From: an uncultured Eggerthella sp. | Lineage (GTDB): Bacteria > Actinomycetota > Coriobacteriia > Coriobacteriales > Eggerthellaceae | Length of the DNA stretch: 64,000 nt | Direction of reading: 5' to 3' | Assembly (NCBI GenBank): GCA_900538545.1 | Contig: UPYK01000008.1 | Coordinates: forward strand, 6,832-70,831 | Part shown: piece after piece, positions 34,582-42,402 of the stretch | How the letters are laid out: each line of letters begins with the position of its first letter | How positions within the stretch are numbered: position 1 is the first letter of the stretch | The notes under the pieces: generated by a model | The model's input: only the letters and a program-made list of their open reading frames with translations | Told to the model about the DNA's origin: nothing | Databases searched by the model: none | Position numbers and translations under genes: made by a program

Positions 34582-35421
34582 ATGATCGAATTCAAAGATT
34601 TCACGTTCCAATATGCAGAAAGCACTGCTCCTACCTTGCACGACATCAACCTCACGCTCGCGCCCGGTACCTTCTTGGGCATAACGGGGGCTGCGGGTTC
34701 AGGCAAGTCAACGCTCACCTACGCGTTCAACGGCATCATCCCCCACTGCTATCCAGGCGATTTCTACGGCTCGGTGCAGGTATGCGGGCTTGATACCGTC
34801 GAAGCCGACCTCACCAGCATCTCGCGTTTGGTCGGCAGCGTTTGTCAGGACATCGATAGCCAGATGGTCTCTTCCGTTGTCGAAGATGAGATCCTCTACG
34901 GACTCGAGAATTTCGGGGTGCCGAAGGATCAGATCGAACGCCGGCTTACCGCCTCGCTCGAAGCGATGGGCATCGAAGCCCTGCGCGATCGTACGATCGA
35001 CAGCCTTTCTGGGGGTCAGAAGCAAAAGGTGGCACTCGCATCCATCATCGCACTCGAGCCCCGTGTACTCGTACTCGATGAACCGACCGCAGAGCTCGAT
35101 CCGGTCTCATCGGTCGGCGTCTTCAAGCTGCTCAAAGACTACGCGCAGAAGAACAGCACAACCATCGTGGTGGTCGAGCAGAAGATCGCGCTCCTCTCCC
35201 ACTACGCCGATCTCTTGCTCGTGCTCGACCAGGGAACGATCCGTTTTTGCGACACCCCAGAAGCAGTTCTCGCCCACTCTGCTGAACTGCTCGAGATCGG
35301 CATCAATTGCCCGCGCTCCACGAGCCTTATCAACCAGCTGCGCCACGATGGCTTCTACCGCGGTCCTTCCGTACGTGATGTGGAAGGTGCTTGCAACGTA
35401 TGCAAGGAGGTGCTCGCATGA
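34582..35421 (+). CDS. ecfA1: ECF transporter ATPase (A component)
   Basis: ABC ATPase of 279 residues for the ECF module. Walker A GAAGSGKSTLTYA is near residue 37, the Q-loop segment is SVCQDIDSQMV, the signature is LSGGQKQKVALAS, Walker B is VLVLDEPTAELD, and the switch residue region VVVEQK carries Glu-Gln rather than the usual His. Start ATG 34582 has AGAGG upstream. The end overlaps the second ATPase gene by four bases (ATGA), which suggests equimolar heterodimer production. Confidence 0.92.
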   Translation: MIEFKDFTFQYAESTAPTLHDINLTLAPGTFLGITGAAGSGKSTLTYAFNGIIPHCYPGDFYGSVQVCGLDTVEADLTSISRLVGSVCQDIDSQMVSSVVEDEILYGLENFGVPKDQIERRLTASLEAMGIEALRDRTIDSLSGGQKQKVALASIIALEPRVLVLDEPTAELDPVSSVGVFKLLKDYAQKNSTTIVVVEQKIALLSHYADLLLVLDQGTIRFCDTPEAVLAHSAELLEIGINCPRSTSLINQLRHDGFYRGPSVRDVEGACNVCKEVLA

Positions 35422-36320
35422 TCGAGTTCCGTAATGTTCATGCCGCCTACGATGACCAACTGCCCGTCTTGCGCGACGTGAGCTTCACGATCGCCGATGG
35501 CGAATTCGTCGCCTTCGTGGGCACGAATGGCGCAGGAAAATCCACTACCATGCGCCTGATGAATAGCCTGCTCAAACCAAGCGAAGGCGCCGTATTGCTC
35601 AACGGAATACCCACCACCGAACTGCGTACGAGCGAGATCGCACGCAAAGTTGGCTTCCTCTTCCAGAATCCCGATCGGCAGATCTGCTGCAACACCGTGC
35701 GCGAAGAGCTGCTCTTCGGATTCAAAGCGCAAGGGCGCCTAGATGAGCAAGCGCAGGAAAAGGTCGATGCGATGATCGAGCACTTCAACTTCGATGCAGA
35801 CGCTGAACCGTTCCTGCTCAACCGCGGAACGCGCCAGCTTCTCGCACTCGCCTCCATTCTGGTGACCGAACCGGACGTGCTCATCCTCGATGAGCCAACC
35901 ACGGGGCTTGACTATCGCGAATGCTGCAAGGTCATGGAGGTGATCGAACGCGCGCACAAAAAGGGCACCACGGTGGTGATGGTCTGCCACGATATGGAAG
36001 TGGTGGGCGATCACGCCAAGCGGGTGATCGCCATGACGAACGGTCAGATCGTTGCCGATGGCCCAACCTTCGAAGTGCTGCGCGATACGGATGTCTTGCA
36101 CCGCGCAGACCTGATCGCCCCGCAGATCTGCGAGATCTCGATGCGGCTTGCCCAAGAGCTTCCCGCACTCAGCACTACCCCTATTGCGCAGGCGAACACC
36201 CTAGATGAGATGCGCCGCGCGATCGAGGACACGCTCGAAACCAAAGAGCGTGATTGCACCATCATCTACGAGAACACCGATGCCTTCGTCGTTGAACGAT
36301 GCGCGCTGATAAAGGAGTAA
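35418..36320 (+). CDS. ecfA2: ECF transporter ATPase (A' component)
   Basis: Second ABC ATPase, 300 residues. Walker A is GTNGAGKSTTMRL, the Q-loop is FLFQNPDRQICCNTV, typical of EcfA. The signature position reads RGTRQLLALASIL in place of canonical LSGGQ, Walker B is VLILDEPTTGLD, and the switch His is in MVCHDME. The degenerate signature beside a canonical partner implies an asymmetric heterodimer with one competent ATP site. Start overlaps the previous stop (ATGA) with AAGGAGG eight bases before. A C-terminal extension of ~50 residues follows the core. Confidence 0.9.
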   Translation: MIEFRNVHAAYDDQLPVLRDVSFTIADGEFVAFVGTNGAGKSTTMRLMNSLLKPSEGAVLLNGIPTTELRTSEIARKVGFLFQNPDRQICCNTVREELLFGFKAQGRLDEQAQEKVDAMIEHFNFDADAEPFLLNRGTRQLLALASILVTEPDVLILDEPTTGLDYRECCKVMEVIERAHKKGTTVVMVCHDMEVVGDHAKRVIAMTNGQIVADGPTFEVLRDTDVLHRADLIAPQICEISMRLAQELPALSTTPIAQANTLDEMRRAIEDTLETKERDCTIIYENTDAFVVERCALIKE

Positions 36321-36324
36321 GAAA

Positions 36325-37104
36325 ATGGCACGTTTCCTCGAATATATCCCTGGCACGAGCTTCCTTCACCGCATGAATCCGCTCGCGAAGCTTGCCTGCG
36401 CCCTGCTCATCTCGATCGTCTGTTTTTGCTCGACGAACATCATCTTCCTTGCTTGCATCCTCACGCTCGACTTCGCGCTCGCAGCAACGTGCAAGATAAC
36501 CCGTCAAGCAGCAGGGCTTGCGAAAGCGGTCGCGATCTTCTCGATCATCCTCGCGATCATCGCGCTGCTCACCACCCCGCAGGGTACGCTTCTTGTGACG
36601 CTCCCTTGGGGATACATTGGCACGGGAAGCCTTTTGGCAGCGCTTATTATCATCATGCGCCTGATCGCCTGCGCGATCCCGCTCTTTTTGGTGCTCTACA
36701 TCACGAAGCTAGGCGATATCGCTAACGCCTGCTGCAAGGTCCTGCATGTTCCCTATAAATACGCCTTCACGTTCACGAGCGCTGTGCATTTCATCCCTGT
36801 ATTCATGAACGACATGAAGGGCATCATGGAAGCGCAGACTGCCCGTGGGGTTGAATTCGATTCGGACAGCATCGTGAAGAAGCTCCAGCTGATGGTGCCG
36901 CTTTGCGTTCCGCTGCTCGTCTCTTCGGTTCGCAAGATAAACAGCGCTGCGATCGCTGCAGAAGTGCGCGGCTTCAATCTACGCACGCCCGCAAGCGGCT
37001 ACAAGGAATATCCCTTCTCGGGCAAAGATGTGCTGGCGATGGTGCTTTGCCTCGCCCTGATCGCACTTGCCTTGGCCATCAACATGCTTCCCGCGCTCTT
37101 CTAA
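36325..37104 (+). CDS. ecfT: ECF transporter transmembrane (T) component
   Basis: EcfT scaffold of 259 residues with about six membrane helices. It opens with the family segment SFLHRMNPLAKLACALLI. The coupling helices contain MEAQTARGVEF and the second Ala-Arg-Gly type motif AAEVRGF, which dock on the ATPases. Start ATG 36325 follows GGAG four bases after ecfA2. It completes the S-A-A'-T unit under the T-box. No T-rich terminator was seen in the 160 bases that follow. Confidence 0.93.
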   Translation: MARFLEYIPGTSFLHRMNPLAKLACALLISIVCFCSTNIIFLACILTLDFALAATCKITRQAAGLAKAVAIFSIILAIIALLTTPQGTLLVTLPWGYIGTGSLLAALIIIMRLIACAIPLFLVLYITKLGDIANACCKVLHVPYKYAFTFTSAVHFIPVFMNDMKGIMEAQTARGVEFDSDSIVKKLQLMVPLCVPLLVSSVRKINSAAIAAEVRGFNLRTPASGYKEYPFSGKDVLAMVLCLALIALALAINMLPALF

Positions 37105-37264
37105 GCTACGCACGGCTGATCTGACACTCCCTGGAACAGGGCGGCGCACACAATGCGCGATCGAGGAACGCACGGGCTGGTAACCCAAGTGTTCTCGGTT
37201 GTGCAGACGCGCACAACGTAGTAGGCTTGCTCGAAAGATCGGTTCGCCCCCCGGAGAAGGCAGC

Positions 37265-37771
37265 GTGACACCCAACGAAGCACATATCATCCATGAGATC
37301 GAGCCGGTGTTCGATGCGGAGAGCCGCGTGCTCATGCTCGGAACGATGCCCTCGCCCAAATCGCGCGAGCAAGGGTTCTACTACGGTCATCCGCAAAACC
37401 GCTTTTGGAAGGTGCTTGCCGCAGTGCTCGACGCTGAAGTGCCGCAAACCATTCCCGAGAAGAAGCAACTCCTGCTCACGCACCATATCGCGCTTTGGGA
37501 CGTGCTCGCCTCTTGCACGATAGCCGGCGCAAGCGATGCGAGCATCCGCGACCCTAAGCCCAACGACATCGCCCAGCTCTGCGCAGCGGCACCCATCGAG
37601 CAGATCTTCTGCACGGGCGCCAAAGCCACCCAGCTCTATCGCAAGCTCTGCGAACCTGCAGTGCACTTGCCTTGCGAACAGCTCCCTTCGACAAGCCCCG
37701 CGAATGCAGCGATGAAACTGCCCGATCTTGTCGAGGCCTACCGGGCTGCTCTGCTCCCCTACCTCGGCTGA
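37265..37771 (+). CDS. Hypoxanthine/uracil-DNA glycosylase family protein
   Basis: UDG-superfamily protein of 168 residues resembling the family 6 hypoxanthine-DNA glycosylases. The active-site region is LGTMPSPKSREQGFYYGHPQNRFW (positions ~24-47, split here as two adjoining motifs), and the closing motif is LPSTSPANA. It likely removes deaminated adenine from DNA. Start is taken as GTG 37265, preceded by GGAGAAGG at good spacing; the frame is open to 37199 but without a ribosome site. It stands between the ECF module and the nuclease gene and is not obviously linked to either. Confidence 0.82.
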   Translation: MTPNEAHIIHEIEPVFDAESRVLMLGTMPSPKSREQGFYYGHPQNRFWKVLAAVLDAEVPQTIPEKKQLLLTHHIALWDVLASCTIAGASDASIRDPKPNDIAQLCAAAPIEQIFCTGAKATQLYRKLCEPAVHLPCEQLPSTSPANAAMKLPDLVEAYRAALLPYLG

Positions 37772-37889
37772 GCGGACCTCGCCGATCGAACAGACCTCGC
37801 ACCCTACGTTCCAAAAGCGCTTGCGGTTCTTCTGTAGGGATTGTCATGCTGGTCTTGTGCACACAAAATTGGCCAGTAGAATAGGACCC

Positions 37890-38960
37890 ATGGAACACCT
37901 CACCAACAGGAAGCGCTCCCTGTTCGCCTGGCTCGTAAGCCTAGGCTTAGCTCTTCTCATCTTGGGCGGTTGCACTCCAGCAGCAACCCTCCATGAATTA
38001 GATGAGCGCGCGGCGAATGCCCCCTCCGCCGAAACCACCGTACCACCAGCACAACAAGACGAGAGCTTCTCCTTCGATGGAAGCGACTTTTCGCAAATTC
38101 CTGCTTACACGGGCGAAGACTATATCTTGCTGAATAATGGCGTTCCTTCTTTCACTGAAGAGGAGCGCAACGCTGCAGACGGCACGGAAATATATAGCGA
38201 ACTGGACGGGCTTGGCCGCGCGGGTACAGCTTTCGCGAAGCTTTGCGAGATCACACGCCCAGCGCCAGGAAGCAAACGCAATAAGGACATGCCCGATCCA
38301 AGTGGTTTCGTGCAAGCGAAATACCCCCAGATCGATCTTGACCATCTCTATGAACGATCGCACCTCATCGCCTATGCACTGAGCGATGAAGCAGTGAACC
38401 CGCGCGACCTTATCACGGGAACGAATCATCTGAACCAAGAGGTCATGCGTGGCTTCGAAGAGCGCATCTGCAGATATCTGGAGTCTGGCCAAGGCCATGA
38501 CCGCCACGTGCTCATGCGCGTCACGCCTGATTTCCGTGGAAGCGAACTGGTTGCGCGCGGCGTGCAGATCGAAGCGCTTTCGCTCGATGACGATGGAAAA
38601 TCACTTTGCATCAACGTGTACTGCTACAATGTGCAGCCCGGTGTAGTGATCGACTACGCAACGGGCACGAGCAGACTCGCAGGCACGAACGAAGCACAGG
38701 CCCAATCGCCTTCTACGACTCAAGGCGTAGAGCAGACCTTCATCCTCAATACGAACACCAAGCGATTCCACTACCCAGACTGCAGCTCAGTGCATGACAC
38801 CAAAGCTGCGAATCGCAAAGAGGTCACCGCCACCTACGAAAGCTTGATCGCGCAAGGATACCAACCCTGCTCACGATGCCATCCGCAAGCACAGGTATGC
38901 ACTGATCCAACCTGTCCGAATCACGGACACCACGGCTATCACGGCTATCACCATTACTAA
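37890..38960 (+). CDS. Lipoprotein DNA/RNA non-specific endonuclease
   Basis: Surface-anchored nuclease of 356 residues. The signal peptide ends in a lipobox (LILGGC, Cys at residue 31). The nuclease domain (~60-255) carries the catalytic segment DLDHLYERSHLIAYALS, with a downstream Asn-rich metal region (GTNHLNQEVMRGFE), as in EndA/NucA relatives. A C-terminal module (~285-335), TKRFHYPDCSSV...GYQPCSRCHPQ, has paired Cys/His suggesting metal binding. The tail is His/Gly/Tyr-rich. Could degrade extracellular nucleic acid for nutrition or take part in DNA uptake. Start ATG 37890 has AGGA close by. Confidence 0.85.
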   Translation: MEHLTNRKRSLFAWLVSLGLALLILGGCTPAATLHELDERAANAPSAETTVPPAQQDESFSFDGSDFSQIPAYTGEDYILLNNGVPSFTEEERNAADGTEIYSELDGLGRAGTAFAKLCEITRPAPGSKRNKDMPDPSGFVQAKYPQIDLDHLYERSHLIAYALSDEAVNPRDLITGTNHLNQEVMRGFEERICRYLESGQGHDRHVLMRVTPDFRGSELVARGVQIEALSLDDDGKSLCINVYCYNVQPGVVIDYATGTSRLAGTNEAQAQSPSTTQGVEQTFILNTNTKRFHYPDCSSVHDTKAANRKEVTATYESLIAQGYQPCSRCHPQAQVCTDPTCPNHGHHGYHGYHHY

Positions 38961-39007
38961 GGTGACGAACTACCCGGGTAGTTCGTCACCCGGGTAGTTT
39001 GTCATTT
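38961..39007. repeat. Dispersed palindromic repeat, copy 2 (perfect palindrome plus half copy)
   Basis: A perfect 30-bp palindrome at 38961-38990 whose left arm begins GGTGACGAACTACCC. It starts on the base after the nuclease stop codon. A second right arm (CGGGTAGTTTGTCA) follows at 38991-39004, reaching the stop of the convergent thioesterase gene. Related copies are at 31905 and 55290. The position between two convergent stops suits a bidirectional terminator. Confidence 0.85.
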
Positions 39008-39395
39008 ATTTGTTCAGCTTTGCGTTCGCCTTCGACTGGAAGCGTTCTTTATCAACGATGAAGCGATCGTGCGTGCCACGACCAACGATCCCTTGTTCAT
39101 CGACCACTTCCACCGTAAAGGAAAGCACACGTCCGTCAACCTTCACCAATTCACTCTTGCAGGAGACTTCCATGCCAATAGGCGTGGGCGCATCGTGAGA
39201 AATGTTGAGGTTCGTGCCCACCGTAGTCTGGCCCGCTTCAAGTTCGTCTTCCACGCTACGAGCGCACGTGTATTCGATAAGATTGATCATTGCAGGTGTG
39301 GCGAACACTTCAACCGTTCCACTACCCAGCGCAAGAGCAGTATTCTGCTCGGTGACCATCGTTGCCTCGGTGTTCGTGATACCAGCTTCCAACAT
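39006..39395 (-). CDS. FlK-like hotdog-fold thioesterase
   Basis: A 129-residue single-domain thioesterase. It resembles fluoroacetyl-CoA thioesterase-type proteins: VEVFATPAMINLIE (with the Thr and Glu of the FlK triad), TTVGTNLNISHDAPTP (with the triad His), and VDGRVLSFTVEVVDEQG. The natural substrate is more likely a general acyl-CoA than fluoroacetyl-CoA. It is convergent with the nuclease gene and on the same strand as the LysR gene upstream (155 bases). Confidence 0.82.
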   Translation of the reverse strand: MLEAGITNTEATMVTEQNTALALGSGTVEVFATPAMINLIEYTCARSVEDELEAGQTTVGTNLNISHDAPTPIGMEVSCKSELVKVDGRVLSFTVEVVDEQGIVGRGTHDRFIVDKERFQSKANAKLNK

Positions 39396-39550
39396 ACTGT
39401 TCCTCCGTATCGGTCGCTATTGGCGAATTGTGTCATCAAGAATCATCATAAGCGGAAACATGACCGCATGCCCAAACGTTTCAATATCGCCATAATTGCG
39501 TCGCGAAATTCACCATGCGCCCTATCCGAACAGTGGCAATTTGCTAGATG

Positions 39551-40489
39551 CTACTGCCAGGTATGTTCGAATTGAGTGAGCAAAAATCTACGGAATGCTC
39601 GCGCGGCAGGCTTCTCGATCCCTTGCGAGGTAAGCTCGATGCTGATCGTGCGCTGGAATCCCTCTTCAACGAGCGGCTGCCAAAGCGTTTTCTCAGGATC
39701 GACCGGGCCCCAACTGTGCTCAGGCCAAAATCCAACTCCGAGTCCGAGCGCGATCATCTTGCGCACCACTGAAGGGTTATCGCTCTCGAAGGCCAAATGG
39801 GGGGCAAACCCATAATGCTTGCACAGAAGATCGCACTGACGACGAAAACCTCGTCTTCCAGCAAGGCAGATGAAATGGGCTTCACGCAGATCCGCCAATG
39901 AGGGCATTTCAGGCAGAGATGGGCGCAGCGAGATAGGGACTGCGATGCCGATCCGTTCGGTGAACCTCTCTCTTGCATGGTCCATCATGCCCTTTGCTTT
40001 CGCCACAGCCGCATTCGTTTTACCAACTGCAGGGTCTTCTTTGTGGTAGCTCGCGAATGCAGGCGTGATGTTCGAAACGGTCTTGACCACGATGTCACTC
40101 GAACGCGTCTCCTCATCCTGCGAAACAGTAAAAGCCACCTCGGGGTGCTCGCGCGAATACCGTGCGATCGCATCCACCACCACCGCAGAAGCGCTCTCGA
40201 TGCAGACCTCGATCGTCTGCTGCCACTGCGTCGAGAATACTTTCACGGCATCTTCTGCTTCATCGAGCGTACGCATCGCTTGAGCTGCATGCTGCTTGAG
40301 GAAGAGCCCCTCTTCGGTCAGACGGATATTGCGACCCTCTCCTGCTATGAGCGTTACCCCCAACTCCTCTTCGAGCCGATGGATCGCGCGCGTGAGTGCA
40401 GGCTGGGAAATACCCAGGATATTCGCCGCCTGGGTAACGTGCTCAGTCTCAGCGACCACAAGAAAGTATCGAAGCTTATTGAGATCCAT
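39551..40489 (-). CDS. LysR-type transcriptional regulator
   Basis: LTTR of 312 residues. The N-terminal winged helix MDLNKLRYFLVVAETEHVTQ, then AANILGISQPALTRAIHRLE, is the typical LysR HTH. The C-terminal periplasmic-binding-like effector domain spans ~90-300. Start ATG 40489 matches the family exactly. A perfect palindrome of LTTR type lies ten bases upstream. The target may be itself, the divergent membrane protein gene at 40697 or the downstream thioesterase gene; the effector is unknown. Confidence 0.92.
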   Translation of the reverse strand: MDLNKLRYFLVVAETEHVTQAANILGISQPALTRAIHRLEEELGVTLIAGEGRNIRLTEEGLFLKQHAAQAMRTLDEAEDAVKVFSTQWQQTIEVCIESASAVVVDAIARYSREHPEVAFTVSQDEETRSSDIVVKTVSNITPAFASYHKEDPAVGKTNAAVAKAKGMMDHARERFTERIGIAVPISLRPSLPEMPSLADLREAHFICLAGRRGFRRQCDLLCKHYGFAPHLAFESDNPSVVRKMIALGLGVGFWPEHSWGPVDPEKTLWQPLVEEGFQRTISIELTSQGIEKPAARAFRRFLLTQFEHTWQ

Positions 40490-40498
40490 GTTTGAATC

Positions 40499-40513
40499 AT
40501 ACCTAATAGGTAT
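40499..40513. promoter_or_regulatory. LTTR-type palindrome upstream of lysR gene
   Basis: ATACCTA-A-TAGGTAT, a perfect 7-bp inverted repeat with T-N11-A spacing, the form of a LysR-family recognition box. It sits ten bases before the regulator's start, so autoregulation is likely. It also lies in the 207-base divergent gap to the membrane protein gene. Confidence 0.6.
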
Positions 40514-40696
40514 CAATACTTGCAAATCAATATATTGGAATGAATAACCACGAAGCGAGAAAATCTAAAGAGCGATCCTGATGCTGTCTGACCACGAATG
40601 GCAAGACCGCGAACGCTCAGATCGTGCTTTCATAGGGACCTTGAACGGGAAGCGTCTGCAGGAAGAAATCGTACAGAAGAAAGGAACTGACACCCG

Positions 40697-41062
40697 ATGT
40701 TCATAGCAGAACTCTTGGAAGCAGGAATGCTCATCTGCTTCGGTCTTTCTTGGCCGATGAACGCCTACAAATCCTACAAAGCCAAAACTGCGCTTGGCAC
40801 GAGCTGGCAATTCCTTGCGCTCATCTGCGCAGGGTATACGTGCGGGATTGCCGCAAAGCTCACGCTCGGCTCGCTCAACTGGGTCTTGGCGGTCTATATC
40901 CTCAATTGCTTCTTCTTGGCGGCGAATTGGGTTGTCTACTTCCGTAATCGCAAGCTCGACCGCATGCGCCAACTGCAAAACGCGAAGAATCGAAACGAAC
41001 AGACCGCTCTTGCACAAGGTAAACCTGACTCTCTTGTTTTAGCCCAGGAAGCTTCTTGCTAG
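40697..41062 (+). CDS. Small PQ-loop-like (SemiSWEET-type) membrane protein
   Basis: A 121-residue protein with three membrane helices (about 5-18, 37-56 and 61-80) and a basic C-terminal tail. The first repeat reads LSWPMNAYKSYKAKTALGTSWQ, resembling a PQ-loop in which Gln is Met; three helices is the SemiSWEET topology. It may transport a small solute or sugar. Function is not established. Start ATG 40697 follows AAAGGAAC. It is divergent from the LysR gene, which may control it. Confidence 0.65.
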   Translation: MFIAELLEAGMLICFGLSWPMNAYKSYKAKTALGTSWQFLALICAGYTCGIAAKLTLGSLNWVLAVYILNCFFLAANWVVYFRNRKLDRMRQLQNAKNRNEQTALAQGKPDSLVLAQEASC

Positions 41063-41080
41063 CTTTAAGCATCACGGAAT

Positions 41081-41109
41081 GGGACAACAAGCTACGTCCC
41101 CGTTGTCCC
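41081..41109 (+). terminator. Stem-loop after the PQ-loop-like gene
   Basis: GGGACAAC (41081-41088) pairs with GTTGTCCC (41102-41109), followed by a second GTTGTCC. It is 19 bases after the stop codon of the membrane protein gene. There is no T run, so termination is possible but not certain. Confidence 0.4.
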
Positions 41110-41134
41110 CGTTGTCCTTATGCGAGGCGATACG

Positions 41135-41165
41135 AAAAAGGTCAAGCTTATGCTCAAGCTTGACC
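41135..41165 (-). terminator. Terminator of tRNA-Thr
   Basis: On the minus strand GGTCAAGCTT, six-base loop, AAGCTTGACC, then TTTTTC. It lies 11 bases beyond the tRNA 3' end. Confidence 0.85.
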
Positions 41166-41176
41166 TGGTGTTTTGA

Positions 41177-41252
41177 TGGTGCCGACAACAGGAATCGAAC
41201 CCGCAACCCACTGATTACAAATCAGTTGCGCTACCAATTGCGCCATGTCGGC
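41177..41252 (-). tRNA. tRNA-Thr (anticodon UGU)
   Basis: Minus strand: begins GCCGACATGGCGCAATTGG. The anticodon arm CTGAT-TTGTAAT-CAG gives anticodon TGT, the T arm has GGTTCGATTCC, and the 3' end TGTCGGC-A-CCA encodes CCA. All arms pair. Confidence 0.95.
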
Positions 41253-41445
41253 ATCTCGTATTCTGTCTGGTGCTTTGCAGATGAGAAACAGTCAGCGAAC
41301 CACCAGACGATAGCAAAAAGAGACAAGCCCTTTTCCGCCGATTGATTCTAACACACTTTACTTCCCCTCGATATGCGCTTGCGGTAAAAGCGCACCACGA
41401 ATGCTCGTGCGCACAAAAAGCTTTCTCATCTTCCGACGCGCACGA

Positions 41446-42393
41446 TCAAGGCACGAGCACGCCTGTCCCATCGAAAGCTGGCACGAAACTCTCGCTCGCT
41501 GCCCCGCCTTCCTGCCAGAAGTAGTCTTCGAACCCAAGTTCATCGGCATGATCGAGCACACGTTCGTACGCTTCATCGGACACCGCTCGCTCAAGCCCAT
41601 ACGCACGAACATCAAAGGCTTCATCAACGATCGTGAATTGGTTCATGATGCTCAGAAGTGCACGACCCCTGATGCACGGGTACAAAAAATCGAGCGCAGC
41701 AAGCGAATCATCCACATAGCCAGGCAACACCAGATGGCGCACGATCACGCCACGCTCCAGATACCCTTCTTCGCTCGAACGCGGCGCTCCCGTTTGCTCT
41801 ATCATCTGCTCGATCGCCGCAAGCGCCACCTCCACATAATCACTCGCGTGCGAAAGCCTCTGTGCCGTAGTCGGATTGCTGTACTTGAAATCAACGAGAT
41901 AGATATCGACAAGCCCCTCGAGCAACGCAAGCGTCTGAGCGCTTTCATAGCCGGACGTATTCCAAACAACGGGGATATGAAGTGCGCCCGATGCCCGCAA
42001 TTCACGAAGCACCTCCGCAACGCTTGGCGCATAATGGCTTGCCGTGACCAGATTGATATTCGCAGCTCGCTGTTCATTCTGCAGCTCGAGCAAGATCGCG
42101 CACAACCGCTCCTGCGTGATCTCAACCCCCTCGCCTTCAGCAAGACGCTTGTTCTGACAGTACACGCACCCCAGCGCACAGTGAGCGAAGAAGACCGCTC
42201 CACTCCCCTGCTCACCTACCAGACACGGTTCTTCCCACCAGTGAAGCGCCGCACGTCCAACACGCAGCGTATCGTTCGCGCCGCATACCCCCGTATGCAC
42301 GAACCGATCCACTCCGCACCGACGCGGACAGAGCATGCAAGCATGATACGCATCCGAGATCTTTGGCTGTTCAGGAATTGAGATCAAAAGCAC
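41446..42393 (-). CDS. Radical SAM protein, PflX/pyruvate-formate-lyase-activase-like
   Basis: A 315-residue radical SAM protein of the uncharacterised PflX-like (COG1313-type) group. An N-terminal Cys cluster CMLCPRRCGVDR is at ~19-30, and the cluster-binding CxxxCxxC is CALGCVYCQN near residue 72. An SPASM-type tail is absent. Substrate unknown. The first codon is GTG 42393 with a weak ribosome site, so the start is uncertain. It follows the dehydrogenase gene by nine bases at the end of the long mdh-led cluster. Confidence 0.85.
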   Translation of the reverse strand: MLLISIPEQPKISDAYHACMLCPRRCGVDRFVHTGVCGANDTLRVGRAALHWWEEPCLVGEQGSGAVFFAHCALGCVYCQNKRLAEGEGVEITQERLCAILLELQNEQRAANINLVTASHYAPSVAEVLRELRASGALHIPVVWNTSGYESAQTLALLEGLVDIYLVDFKYSNPTTAQRLSHASDYVEVALAAIEQMIEQTGAPRSSEEGYLERGVIVRHLVLPGYVDDSLAALDFLYPCIRGRALLSIMNQFTIVDEAFDVRAYGLERAVSDEAYERVLDHADELGFEDYFWQEGGAASESFVPAFDGTGVLVP

Positions 42394-42402
42394 TCTCGAA
42401 AG

